A stretch of DNA of 51,606 nucleotides from Prevotella sp. (GTDB lineage Bacteria > Bacteroidota > Bacteroidia > Bacteroidales > Bacteroidaceae), in the NCBI GenBank assembly GCA_016281815.1, contig JAEEJK010000118.1, forward strand, positions 1 to 51,606, given 5' to 3'. Positions 25,472-34,608 of the stretch are shown here, piece after piece. A program made the position numbers and the translations under genes. The notes under the pieces are model-generated. The model was not told the DNA's origin. It saw only the letters and a list, made by a program, of their open reading frames with translations, and ran no database searches. Numbering within the stretch: position 1 is the stretch's first letter; each line of letters starts with the position of its first letter.

Positions 25472-26836
25472 CTATTTCAGTTGTTTTCTTCCGTTGACAA
25501 TATAGATGCCTTTCACTGTTGGCTCTCCATGAATGCGGATTCCTTGCAGGGTGTAGACGGTATGGCTCTTGTCATTTGGCTGCTCCACTGACCTGATGGA
25601 GGTATCGGATGGACGCGGGTATATCTCGTTGATGCCTTCCATGGCATAGGTGCCATAGACGGACAAGGTCTTGCGGTCGATGACAGTCATGCACCCTTTG
25701 GTTCCTTCTTGATTGCGATAGTTCGTGTCCCATGTCATCGGCACCATGCCACCCATCTCCTTACAGAGACGGTGGAGTTCACGGTAATGTAACTTGATGG
25801 ATGCGTTGTGCTTCTCCTGACTTTCTTTGGGCAGTGAGGACAAATCACGCCAGTTGGCACCAAACTCGCCAATGACCACGGGATAGCCCTTGTCTACAAA
25901 GTTGGTCTTCATCATTTGCAATTGGCTCTTCATATCATCTTCCTCACCCCATGTGGCATTGTGTGTGGAACCGCTGTGGTGGTTGCCTTTTCCCCAATAA
26001 AAGAAAACCTTTCCCCACGACTCATCTTTCTCCATTCCCCAGAACTGCCATGGATTATAGTAATGCACCTCTATGGCCAACTTGCCTGTGGCGACATCCT
26101 TCGGCATTTTTCCTGCCATGAACTCACAGGTGTGGTAAATATTGGTAGAAGGTCCTTGGACAACCAGAATACGTTTGGCATTGTTTCCACCTGTGGCGCG
26201 GACGGCATCCACGAAGGCTTGGTTGTACTGTATCAAATTGTTTGTCGATTTCTGGTCTTCTGCAGGGGGCTCGTTCATACCTGCGAAGAGCAGGTGTTCG
26301 TCATAGTCTTTGAATGCATTCGCAATCTGAGTCCACAGAGTGCTCAATATTTCCTTGTTCTTCTTGATGGTGGCCTCCTTGGAGTCTTTCATTTGGTCGT
26401 CAATCCATCCACCGTCCCAATGGTCGTTCAAAACCACATAAAGACCGTCATTGATGCAATAATCCACGACTTCCTTGACACGGGCCATCCACTTGGCATC
26501 TATCTCGTATGTTGAGGCATTGCTGATATGACCAAACGCCCAAGCGCACGGGATGCGTATACTTCTGAATCCTAAACTCTTGACATAATCAATAATTTTT
26601 TGGGATGTCTTCGTGTCCTGCCATCCTGTCTCTGTGCCAAGTCCGCCTTTATTGTTCCACAAAGCCGCTCCCGTCCAACTGGTTGTGGCTTCGAGGGTAT
26701 TGCCAAGATTCCATCCGGGAGACATGTCGTTGATCACTTCCGTTGCAGAACGGTCCAGTCCGTCCTGTGCGTTCACAGCAATCCCAACAAAAAGCAGAAA
26801 TACGATGATGATTAGTCTTGAGCGTTTGCTATTCAT
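25472..26836 (-). CDS. Secreted GH5 family cellulase / endoglucanase
   Basis: The protein has 454 aa from the ATG at 26836, with a signal peptide (about 1-22, ending VNA). The GH5 barrel is shown by 'GWNLGNTLEA', 'IRIPCAWAFG', the acid/base Glu in 'GMNEPP' near residue 189 and the nucleophile in 'VIGEFGANW' near residue 322. It would cut beta-1,4-glucan or a related mannan or xyloglucan. The C terminus has a Prevotella-type tail (YTLQGIRI, then GIYIVNGRKQLK). A further start at 26866 precedes the signal peptide and is less likely. Confidence 0.92.
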   Translation of the reverse strand: MNSKRSRLIIIVFLLFVGIAVNAQDGLDRSATEVINDMSPGWNLGNTLEATTSWTGAALWNNKGGLGTETGWQDTKTSQKIIDYVKSLGFRSIRIPCAWAFGHISNASTYEIDAKWMARVKEVVDYCINDGLYVVLNDHWDGGWIDDQMKDSKEATIKKNKEILSTLWTQIANAFKDYDEHLLFAGMNEPPAEDQKSTNNLIQYNQAFVDAVRATGGNNAKRILVVQGPSTNIYHTCEFMAGKMPKDVATGKLAIEVHYYNPWQFWGMEKDESWGKVFFYWGKGNHHSGSTHNATWGEEDDMKSQLQMMKTNFVDKGYPVVIGEFGANWRDLSSLPKESQEKHNASIKLHYRELHRLCKEMGGMVPMTWDTNYRNQEGTKGCMTVIDRKTLSVYGTYAMEGINEIYPRPSDTSIRSVEQPNDKSHTVYTLQGIRIHGEPTVKGIYIVNGRKQLK

Positions 26837-26885
26837 AACTATACATTTTGGGTTGATAATGATCACCTTATTTATTAATCGGCTA

Positions 26886-26916
26886 CAAATTTAGACATAA
26901 TTATTCAAAAATCAAG
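26886..26916 (-). promoter_or_regulatory. Promoter of the GH5 gene
   Basis: The minus strand reads CTTG-N19-TAAATTTG (-33 at 26913-26916, -7 at 26886-26893), 50 bp upstream of the start. Confidence 0.7.
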
Positions 26917-27009
26917 TTTTTTGTCTACTTTTGCAAAAAATATGGCAAAACCATTGTCTCAGAATAGTATCTAAATACTTGATTAACAATAAATTACACA
27001 ACATATAGC

Positions 27010-27034
27010 AAATCATTTTAAATCTAAATGATTT
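27010..27034. promoter_or_regulatory. 9-bp palindrome upstream of the HAD-like gene
   Basis: AAATCATTT and AAATGATTT form a perfect inverted repeat with a 7-nt spacer, 34 bp upstream of the ATG at 27068. It may be an operator or a leader hairpin. Confidence 0.4.
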
Positions 27035-27067
27035 AGAATAGGGTAGAGATCAATAAAAATATAGAAC

Positions 27068-27496
27068 ATGGATATAAAAAAAGCATTTGAGGCGGCTTTT
27101 ATCCGCATGAGAGAGAAAAACTGGGAAAAAATCTATGTGGCGGTAGACATCCATGACACGATTCTTCGTGCATGTTACGATGACGAAGAGACATACGATT
27201 ATTTTCCGTCTGCGAAGGAAGTGCTACAGACAATGACCCTGCGGGATGACATCTGTCTGATTCTTTGGAGTTCATGCCACCGAGATAAGTTAAAGGAATA
27301 TGCGCGGCATTTTCTGGACGATGGCATTCGCTTTGATTATATCAATGAGAATCCGGAGGTAGGAAACACTCATTTACAGAATTTTGAAGAAAAGTTGTAT
27401 ATGAACGTGGGACTTGACGACAAATTTGGGTTCGATGCAGAGAACGATTGGGATAACGTACGCCAAGTGCTAATAGAATATCCAGAGAATATTTAA
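27068..27496 (+). CDS. Small HAD-like protein
   Basis: The protein has 142 aa. 'YVAVDIHDTIL' (about 23-33) looks like a HAD phosphatase motif I in which the second Asp position is shifted or replaced by His (D-I-H-D-T). 'ILWSSCHRDKL' resembles motif II (Ser), and 'NVGLDDKFGFDAENDW' near the C terminus resembles the motif IV acidic cluster. It has no cap domain, as in minimal HADs similar to 5'(3')-deoxynucleotidases and phage proteins. The nucleophile assignment is uncertain, so activity is not assured. Confidence 0.65.
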   Translation: MDIKKAFEAAFIRMREKNWEKIYVAVDIHDTILRACYDDEETYDYFPSAKEVLQTMTLRDDICLILWSSCHRDKLKEYARHFLDDGIRFDYINENPEVGNTHLQNFEEKLYMNVGLDDKFGFDAENDWDNVRQVLIEYPENI

Positions 27497-27628
27497 AAGC
27501 ATTTTCGGAAGTAGGGACAATAATTGATTATTTCTATTTATCATAATACTAATTATGTTGAATTTGGGATAAGGGAATTTTTAGGGTATTTGGGAGATTT
27601 TTATGTTTTGGAGCCTTAGATTACCTAT

Positions 27629-28381
27629 TTAATCTATGATGAAATGTGGATGGCTTGAGTCACCATAGTCCGATTTGAATTCGAATCCTTCATATTCGAA
27701 TTTTGTAAGATCATCCGGATTGTCAAGTTTGTTATTGATGATGTATCGCGTCATGGCTCCACGGCAACTTTTGGCATAGACCGTAACTGATTTGAGCCTG
27801 CCGTTTTTCATTACAAGAAATTGTGGCTGGATAACAGCAACCTTTTTGAGGACTTTCTTCCAGTCGAACAAGTGTTGCATCTCTTCTGTTGCCAAATGCA
27901 CTAAGATACCATCGTCAGCCTTGACGGAATCTATCAGAAGGTCTGTCAACGATGGTTTCCAGTGCTTGAACATGGTCTTGCCATCCAACTCCACCTTGCC
28001 CTCCATCCGATATGGATGTATCCTGTCAAACGGACGTAGCAGTCCATATAGGAATGACGTTATCCAAAGATGTTGTTGAGCAAACAAGAAATCATCCTTG
28101 TTTAAAGTGCTGGCATCCAAGCACTTATAGGCTTGCCCATAATATGCCAAAATTGCAGGAAGTCTCTCATTATCAGCGAAAAACCGCCCGTATCTCAACT
28201 TATTCTCGATGGCCAACTGGCGGCTGCAATGGAACATTTCCATGAGTTCCTCCACTGACCTCTGGCTCATCAGCAGTGCGAAATGCTCGGCTTCTTTTAG
28301 AAACATTGGTTCAGAAACAAGCGGAGTCTTTATCTCCGTTGTCTCGTTCATAATCTTTGCACAAGCGAGTAATATCTGCAT
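27629..28381 (-). CDS. yaaA: Peroxide stress protein YaaA (DUF328)
   Basis: The protein has 250 aa, the usual length. It shows the N-terminal 'QILLACAKIM' strand, 'PAILAYYGQAYKCLDA' and the C-terminal conserved 'YAKSCRGAMTRYII', all typical of YaaA. In E. coli YaaA lowers free iron and protects DNA during hydrogen peroxide stress. It is a single gene here. Confidence 0.92.
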   Translation of the reverse strand: MQILLACAKIMNETTEIKTPLVSEPMFLKEAEHFALLMSQRSVEELMEMFHCSRQLAIENKLRYGRFFADNERLPAILAYYGQAYKCLDASTLNKDDFLFAQQHLWITSFLYGLLRPFDRIHPYRMEGKVELDGKTMFKHWKPSLTDLLIDSVKADDGILVHLATEEMQHLFDWKKVLKKVAVIQPQFLVMKNGRLKSVTVYAKSCRGAMTRYIINNKLDNPDDLTKFEYEGFEFKSDYGDSSHPHFIID

Positions 28382-28614
28382 GGGTCATTGTATTTGGTTC
28401 ATATGAACAGTACATACCACCATCGGCATCGGCATAATTATGGTGCAAAATTAGTCAAAATCCCCCAAAAAATGGCTTTTTATGCTTAACTTTGCGTCGT
28501 AATTGCGATACTGAAATCATCAATGAACATCCATTTCTGAGGACGGTGAGATGTTCCTCTTCAGGAAAATCGTCGACTAGCCTTTTTTACTATGATGAAA
28601 AAATATAGTGGAAT

Positions 28615-29209
28615 ATGAAGCATGTATTATTGACCATATTATTTATAGCGATTTCTGGACTGACGCTTGCATCGTGTTCAACAAGTGACGACGGTCATTC
28701 ACCATCTGCGACTCAAAAGAGCATCGCGATACTCTTTGAAGGCGATACACATTGCGAGGTTGGAGGATACAGCCTGTTTGCTGGTCTGCGGGATGCCATG
28801 CAGCACGCCGACACTGCCCATGTGGTCACCGTCAGTCTGGGCGATTTCATGGTGGGATATGTTGATGAAATGCACGCATCAGACACCCGAGAACGACTGG
28901 CACTTCCCGCTGGTGTCAGGCATACGCTTTACGGTGCATACCGCCACTCATACAGTGACTGACGTAGAGGTTTGGGACAAGTCTTCCAATGATTATAAGC
29001 CGGTTGACCCTCAGCGCACATACACCGTAGCCATTTCATCATACTATAAAGGAGGCGGCTTCCACAACATGCTAAAGGACTGCCCCGTGATGCGGGCAAC
29101 CACCCTTATGGTACGCGATGTAGTCATCAACTATATGAGTAAGACTCTCGGCGGTTCGCTAGGCGAAACCTATAGAAGACCTCAGGGAAGAATTACCATA
29201 AAAGATTGA
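28615..29209 (+). pseudogene. Decayed 5'-nucleotidase family lipoprotein
   Basis: The first frame (28615 onward) encodes a lipoprotein signal ('SGLTLASC') and the start of a metallophosphoesterase domain ('SIAILFEGDTHCEVGGY'). A different frame (from about 28870) encodes the end of a 5'-nucleotidase C-terminal domain ('SGIRFTVHTATHTVTDVEVW' and 'TYTVAISSYYKGGGFHNML'). The whole middle, several hundred residues in intact relatives, is missing, and the two parts are out of frame. This is an internal deletion plus frameshift, so no functional enzyme is expected. Confidence 0.85.
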
Positions 29210-29233
29210 AAGGCGAGTGTGACTTTCTTAAGT

Positions 29234-29890
29234 TCACGACAAGCGCATCCGGTCGAGTTCCTTGTAATAGTCGGTATTGGTGTTTTCCTCCTCGTCCAGT
29301 TCAGCCTTGGTCTTGGCACCTCTTTGAAGCAGTTCGCCCTCTATCTCCATGCCCTTTCTCAATACCGCCAACAGGGATCCCAGTTCCAAGTCTGGACCCT
29401 TGACATGGACATCATACTTGTAATAATCCGCACTGTGCCACTTGACAGGCGCTGTCCTGAAACCATTTTTTAGATAAAACATCTTCGTTCGGACGCAGGC
29501 TGACAACTCTTCGCTATTGCTCATCGCCACGTCACTGAGCAGCACATAGGTGCGGTTGGGGTCTTTACAGATATGCCGCAGCAGCATGCTCCCCCACCCT
29601 TCTCCACGGTGTTGCTCATATATTTGAAGACACGTGATGTAGGTTGCCTGGTAGAAATCAAAAGTGATGACATAGCCCGTCAATTGCCCCTCCACTGCGA
29701 TGGCCCATAACTTTGGGGATGAACATTGTGTTTCCTCGCAATAAAGAAGATTCCAAAACGTTTTGGCATTAGTTCCATTCTCCTCAAATTCTTTTTCTAT
29801 GGCTTTGTAGAACTCATCATCATCAGACACCTGCCTGATACTGACGGAGGATTTGGAAATGTCATTGATATTCATACTGTTTGTTGTCAT
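29234..29890 (-). CDS. GNAT family N-acetyltransferase
   Basis: The protein has 218 aa. A GNAT fold spans about residues 15-165, with the acetyl-CoA pyrophosphate loop 'QHRGEGWGSMLL' and a C-terminal 'FYLKNGFRTAPVKW'. An extra acidic helical tail (about 170-218, DEEENTNTDYYKELDRMR) follows. The substrate is unknown. Its promoter belongs to a set of three in this window that share a TATACCTATA upstream element. Confidence 0.85.
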   Translation of the reverse strand: MTTNSMNINDISKSSVSIRQVSDDDEFYKAIEKEFEENGTNAKTFWNLLYCEETQCSSPKLWAIAVEGQLTGYVITFDFYQATYITCLQIYEQHRGEGWGSMLLRHICKDPNRTYVLLSDVAMSNSEELSACVRTKMFYLKNGFRTAPVKWHSADYYKYDVHVKGPDLELGSLLAVLRKGMEIEGELLQRGAKTKAELDEEENTNTDYYKELDRMRLS

Positions 29891-29915
29891 TTTGTTGAAT
29901 TGTTTTTTTCAAACA

Positions 29916-29962
29916 CGAAGGTATGAAAAAGTATCGATGCGGACCGGTCTTATATAGGTATA
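29916..29962 (-). promoter_or_regulatory. Promoter A of the TATACCTATA set (GNAT gene)
   Basis: On the minus strand TATACCTATATAA (29950-29962) is followed, exactly 34 nt to the end of the -7 box, by TACCTTCG (29916-29923). No TTTG -33 is present, which suggests activator dependence. Two other promoters share this geometry. Confidence 0.7.
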
Positions 29963-29970
29963 TTACGATT

Positions 29971-30014
29971 CCCAGAGCGCTGCCCTGGGCTGATATCTTC
30001 TGGCCTTGCAGGCC
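29971..30014. repeat. REP-like double palindrome
   Basis: CCCAG...CTGGG (29971-29989) and GGCCT...AGGCC (30002-30014) are two adjacent GC-rich hairpins separated by GCTGATATCTTCT, in an A+T-rich spacer. The layout resembles intergenic REP/BIME palindromes mobilised by REP-associated tyrosine transposases. No such transposase is seen in the window. Confidence 0.55.
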
Positions 30015-30549
30015 GTCCCTAGCAAACAACTTTTTTATTTTGTAAGAAAGGTTCGTCTGTAAAACAAATAAATACAAATTTTTTATGTATTTTTGCGGTG
30101 TCTTTTCGACGGCTTTGAAAACAACTGATTACTAAAACGCAAAAGGTATCAGCCTCACTGTAAACCTCACCTCATTGCTTGCCATAGTCTATGTCTTTTT
30201 ATCATTCTTCTTCTCCGTATGCTGCGGTTCCGCCGCAGCATTGTCTCGTTTGATGGTATATCACAGCAGCCCTGCATCCTCAAGTACAGAGATGGCAAAT
30301 TCCTCACTGCAACCCAGTTCCTCGGCGATTTCCTCAACCGCAAACCCTGCATTCGACAAATTGATGATTTCTTCTCTCATTTTTTCGCGTTTTTATTTGG
30401 AAGTGATGATTTTTTTTGTATCTTTGCGGTGTCCTTCGTGACTATCCGGGTGATATTCCCGAGGGGGCAAGGCTGAACCCATACTGCCCATTAGTCGTCA
30501 GCAATGGCGACTTTTTATTTTGTATAAATCCTGATGAAATTCGTCACGC
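30015..30549. other. Gene-poor remnant region
   Basis: No intact gene is visible. Two similar promoter-like pieces occur on the plus strand, TGTATTTTTGCGGTGTC (30085-30101) and TGTATCTTTGCGGTGTC (30417-30433), as if sequence had been duplicated. A 39-codon minus-strand frame is listed separately. The rest looks like decayed coding sequence. Confidence 0.45.
30261..30380 (-). CDS. Short ORF with helix-turn-helix-like sequence (39 aa), possible remnant
   Basis: The frame encodes MREEIINLSNAGFAVEEIAE and then a second helix ending EDAGLL. This resembles the C-terminal helical tail of Rpn-type (PD-D/ExK) transposase-like proteins or a small HTH. It lies in a decayed region and has no clear promoter, so it may be a gene remnant rather than a real peptide. 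Confidence 0.3.
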   Translation of the reverse strand: MREEIINLSNAGFAVEEIAEELGCSEEFAISVLEDAGLL

Positions 30550-31101
30550 ATCAGCGAGAACGACTACTACGGCATTGCGACAGAGGCCGACATGGTGGGT
30601 ATTTCCTCCTCTATGTATAATGCAGAATTATTGGAAGATGTCAGGACGATTGCACAATATGCCCAAGAATAGAATCAGCCTTGCGTCATCAACATGAGCC
30701 TTGGACACGTCGGCCCGGGAGATGGCTCCTCTACCTACTCCAAACAATGGGACGAAATACTGAAGCAGTATCCCAACACCACTGTGGTGAAGTCGGCAGG
30801 CAACTCAGGTGACATCAACTGCCATGCCACCTACACTTTCAAAGAGGCTGGCGAGGCAGTCTGTCTGTATGTCAACGATCTGGAAGCCGACAAGTATGTA
30901 GGAATATGGTCGGACAAGGCTGATCACCAAAAGCACTTTAATGTCTTAGTGATACAGTTGAACAATCCATATGATAATGAAACTTCCGACGTCACAAGGA
31001 ATACCGACAGATTCGAAGGGGACAAACAGTGCGTATATTGCGGCTACGACTCGTCTGACGTAACCTATCTGTCGCCAGATGGGACTTTGCTAACGGGGTA
31101 A
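30550..31101 (+). pseudogene. Fragment of an S8 (subtilisin-like) peptidase gene
   Basis: In one frame the sequence encodes 'YYGIATEADMVGISSS', 'LEDVRTIAQYAQE', an in-frame TAG at 30670-30672, then 'CVINMSLGHVGPGDGSS' and 'TTVVKSAGNSGD', which are typical subtilase core blocks. The N-terminal part with the catalytic Asp and His and the C-terminal part with the catalytic Ser are missing. The remainder ends at 31101 inside a terminator hairpin. Confidence 0.85.
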
Positions 31102-31130
31102 AGATTTTTCGCTTCACCCCGTTAGTTTTC
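31090..31130 (+). terminator. Hairpin terminator after the subtilase remnant
   Basis: A perfect 10-bp stem (CTAACGGGGT at 31090-31099, ACCCCGTTAG at 31116-31125) is followed by TTTTC. It could also end the minus-strand sbcC transcript, whose stop is 16 bp away. Confidence 0.8.
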
Positions 31131-31145
31131 TGGACAACTATTTAT

Positions 31146-34100
31146 TCAAGCATTTGTTACTTCTATCATACTGCGGCCTTCGCCCTTCTTGACCACTTGT
31201 ATCTTTACGGGGATGCGTTCTTCGAGTTCCTCGCGGTGGGAAATGATGCCCACGCGGCGATTGGTCTGTCCGGCTATCTCCTGAAGTTTTTCAAGCGTCT
31301 GCATCACGGAATCAAGACTTTTTTCGTCGAGTGTACCGAAGCCCTCGTCAATGAAGAGGATGTTGACGTTCATATCCGGTCGGTTGAGCGAGGAGAGGGC
31401 CAACGAGAGGGCGAGCGAAATCATGAAGCGTTCGCCACCCGAGAGAACAGTGACACTGCGCACCTGGTTCTTGTTGTAGCGGTCGAGCACCAGTATGCTC
31501 AGTTGCTCATTATCCTCACTGCAGGTCAGGTGATAGCGGTCGGTAATCTGCTCCAGGTAGATATTGGCATTGTTGAGCAACGGGCGGAGGATATAGGTCT
31601 GCACCAGTGTGCGGAAACGGGTACCGCCAAAGATGCTGTTCAACTTATCCCAACGCACAAAACGCTGCTTGGCTTCTTCAAGTTTCGCCTCAATCTCCTT
31701 CAGTTTCTCGAAGTTTTTCTTATAGTCGTCAAGACGGGTTTGAGTCTGAGCCATTTTCGACACCACCTCGTCGCGCTCGTTGTTGGTGGCAGTTTTCTCG
31801 TCCTCCAACTGCTGTTTGTCGGGAAATTCAGAGCGATCACTGATGTCGAGTTCACGGTATGCGGCGTCAATCTCTTTTTGGGCTTTGTCAATAGTTTCTT
31901 TTTGCGACTTCAAAGTCCAATCTGTGTCACCCACGAACTTTCGGGCTGATGTCACCTGCTTTTCTTTAACTATCAACTCGATGAGTGTTTGTTCGGTCTT
32001 TCCAGACTCTTGATAGTAGGCATTCAGCGCAGCGGTCGAATCTGTTATCGTCTGTTCACACTCTTTTAGTTTGGAAGTGAGGGTAGTTACCTTGCTCATC
32101 AATGTGGCCCACTCGGCATTAATGTCACGACAGTGATAAGCCTGCGGCTGTTCTGCCACTTGCCAGTTAGGGCATGACAGGATGATGCTTTCACTATTTT
32201 GCAAGAGCAATTTGACAAGCGTGTTATCTCTATCATACGCATTGGTATCGCCAGTGAGTTGTTTCTGGTGGGCAGAATACTCCTTCGCATCGTCTTTCAA
32301 CCTCTTTCGAACAGCGTCAGTCTCTGTCTGCCATTCATCAGCATAGCCAGAAAGTCGTTCGTTTAACTCCTCCTTAATTCCTTCACACTCTTGTTGGAGG
32401 TCTTTATATTCCTTATCCAATCGCAAGATGGCTTCGGCATTGACTTTTACATTGTTTTCTGCCCTGGTCTTTGCCTTCTCTGCCTTGAGTTTTGCATCAT
32501 CCAGAGGTTTCTTTTCCTTAAGGAGTTCGTTGATTTTTTCTTGCAGACGCTCAACTTGTGTCTGAGAAGCCTTTAGCGTTACGATGTCAGCAAGCACATC
32601 TTTAAGTGCCTTCTCTATCTGAGGTATGAGTGGTACTCTGATGTCCAATCCCATCTTAGAGGCTGCCTTCTCTATATCTTGCTTGTCTGTATCATTTTCT
32701 TTGTCTGCCTTGTCCAACTGTTTGACCTTCCCTTGATGTGCTGTATCAAACTTAAGGAAAGCGTCCCTGGAGTCATCCCGCTGATGTGTCGCTAACAACA
32801 GCGCGTCAGCAGCCTTTTTCTGTTCCTCTTCAAGAGGGGTAAGAATGCCCTTGAAGTCGTCACCAAGGTGATTATGGTCAATGGCCTGACCACAAAGCGG
32901 ACAGATGTCAGCCTTTTCTTCCTGAAGGCGATGGCGCAAGTTGACAAGCGTGTCTTTCACACTCATCCGCATGGTCATCAACAGTTTTTCTGCCTTCTCC
33001 GATTCGTTTTTCCTAATCTGATAGTCAGATTCGGCTTTTTCCTTGGCCTCTCTGAGCGCAGCCAGTTTGTCTTCTTCTGCCTTTATCTCGTCCCTGAGTT
33101 TTTCAGCCTCTTTTTGGCTGTCCAGCAAGGTGTTATACGACTTACGCAAGTCTTCAAGGGAGTTTCTCCTGCCCTCTGTCAGGCTGAGTTGGTCATTGAT
33201 GGCCTGTGGATTAAGGGCTGTCCGCTGCTTGCTCAGCGCCTCTATCTCATCTTCCTTGGCTTTGACGGCTTTGTCGGCATCTGCTGCTTGGTTTTCTGCA
33301 TTTTCCTTTGCCTTTTTGAGCGGTTCAGACTTTGTCCTTTCTTCTTGAAGAAGGGAATATGTATCCTCGGTCTTCTTCAAGCAGGCAAGATACTGGCCGA
33401 TCTTCAAGTCGGTCTCTCCGGCACTTGCAAACAGGCTGTCATATTGCTTGTGCTGGTTGATCCATTCTTGTGTTTGGGTGATAGCGTCATTCAAGACCTT
33501 CATCTTATTTTGCCTGTCGATGATATCAGCAGAAAGCATCAAGAACGTATCATGCGAAGCCTGAAGTCCTTCCTTGGCCGTCTGCTGTTCACGTTTCGCC
33601 TTTTGAAGGTCGGCAAGTGTCTGTCGTTGCGTTGTGGTGGCATCCCAATCCGTAAAGAGCATTTTATTTTGCTTATACTCCTCCCCAGCAACAACGGCCT
33701 CCAGTTCTTGCATCTTCTCCCGTGCCTTTTCCTGCGTCCTTTCGTTTTGCAGCACTTGCTCCACAAGTTTCAGCCTGTCTTCCTGAGTTCTTATCTTTTT
33801 ATCGAGCGTTTCCTTCCGCTGTAAATCGGCCTGCTGCTGCCTGCTCAGCATCTCCACTTCCTCATCGCTCAAGGTGTGGGGTTTTTCGGTGTCATACTGC
33901 GTCTGTATCGTCTTTTGATCATCTTTCGCTTTCTTCCACAGGCTGTTTATAGCCTCACCGTATGCTGTGAAGTGCTGGGTGTTGGTCAACTGTTCCAAAA
34001 TGGCCTCTCGCTCTTTCTTGTCACCTGTCAGGAAATTGGCAAACTGCCCCTGGGCAAGCATGGCCATACGCCCGAACTGTTGGAAGTCGAGTCCCACAGC

Positions 34101-34598
34101 CTCCTTGATGGTCTGCTCCACATTATCATTTGTCCAGTCACCATTGCCCACTCGTATCTCCCATTTGGGCTTACGGTGTTTCATAGGGCGAAGTCCGGTT
34201 TCCTTATCTTTGTGACCCCGCTTCATTCCGAGCGTCAGGCGGGCATGATATTCCTTGCCGTCATTGCCCTCAAAGACCACCTCACTGTAACTCTCGTCAT
34301 TTTCAGAAATGCCCAAGCGGGTATATTGTTCGATGCTGGCCACACGGATCTGTTCGCCCTCTGCATCGGTATAGTCATTCTTGGTGATATTGGCAACATT
34401 GTCTGTACGTGGTGTCTTCTTGTAGAGTGCCATTGATATGCCGTCGAGAATGACAGACTTACCAGCACCTGTATCTCCTGATATCAGGAAGATGGAGGCG
34501 GGTTGGTCAGTGCCGACATCGTTCAGTCCATGTTCAAAATCGATATCGGCCCACTCTATGGAAGCGATATTACGGATATGCAGTTCTTTCAGTCTCAT
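31146..34598 (-). CDS. sbcC: Exonuclease subunit SbcC
   Basis: The protein has 1150 aa, an SMC/Rad50-like ATPase. It has an N-terminal Walker A 'GDTGAGKS' (about 41-48), long coiled coils (about 190-540 and 590-930), a zinc hook 'CPLCG' near residue 563 and a C-terminal signature 'LSGGERFMISLALSLALS' with Walker B 'ILFIDEGFGTLDE'. With SbcD it cleaves DNA hairpins and blocked ends. It starts 10 bp after sbcD. It is longer than the E. coli protein, mainly in the coiled coils. Confidence 0.96.
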   Translation of the reverse strand: MRLKELHIRNIASIEWADIDFEHGLNDVGTDQPASIFLISGDTGAGKSVILDGISMALYKKTPRTDNVANITKNDYTDAEGEQIRVASIEQYTRLGISENDESYSEVVFEGNDGKEYHARLTLGMKRGHKDKETGLRPMKHRKPKWEIRVGNGDWTNDNVEQTIKEAVGLDFQQFGRMAMLAQGQFANFLTGDKKEREAILEQLTNTQHFTAYGEAINSLWKKAKDDQKTIQTQYDTEKPHTLSDEEVEMLSRQQQADLQRKETLDKKIRTQEDRLKLVEQVLQNERTQEKAREKMQELEAVVAGEEYKQNKMLFTDWDATTTQRQTLADLQKAKREQQTAKEGLQASHDTFLMLSADIIDRQNKMKVLNDAITQTQEWINQHKQYDSLFASAGETDLKIGQYLACLKKTEDTYSLLQEERTKSEPLKKAKENAENQAADADKAVKAKEDEIEALSKQRTALNPQAINDQLSLTEGRRNSLEDLRKSYNTLLDSQKEAEKLRDEIKAEEDKLAALREAKEKAESDYQIRKNESEKAEKLLMTMRMSVKDTLVNLRHRLQEEKADICPLCGQAIDHNHLGDDFKGILTPLEEEQKKAADALLLATHQRDDSRDAFLKFDTAHQGKVKQLDKADKENDTDKQDIEKAASKMGLDIRVPLIPQIEKALKDVLADIVTLKASQTQVERLQEKINELLKEKKPLDDAKLKAEKAKTRAENNVKVNAEAILRLDKEYKDLQQECEGIKEELNERLSGYADEWQTETDAVRKRLKDDAKEYSAHQKQLTGDTNAYDRDNTLVKLLLQNSESIILSCPNWQVAEQPQAYHCRDINAEWATLMSKVTTLTSKLKECEQTITDSTAALNAYYQESGKTEQTLIELIVKEKQVTSARKFVGDTDWTLKSQKETIDKAQKEIDAAYRELDISDRSEFPDKQQLEDEKTATNNERDEVVSKMAQTQTRLDDYKKNFEKLKEIEAKLEEAKQRFVRWDKLNSIFGGTRFRTLVQTYILRPLLNNANIYLEQITDRYHLTCSEDNEQLSILVLDRYNKNQVRSVTVLSGGERFMISLALSLALSSLNRPDMNVNILFIDEGFGTLDEKSLDSVMQTLEKLQEIAGQTNRRVGIISHREELEERIPVKIQVVKKGEGRSMIEVTNA

Positions 34599-34608
34599 GG
34601 TTCCGCGG

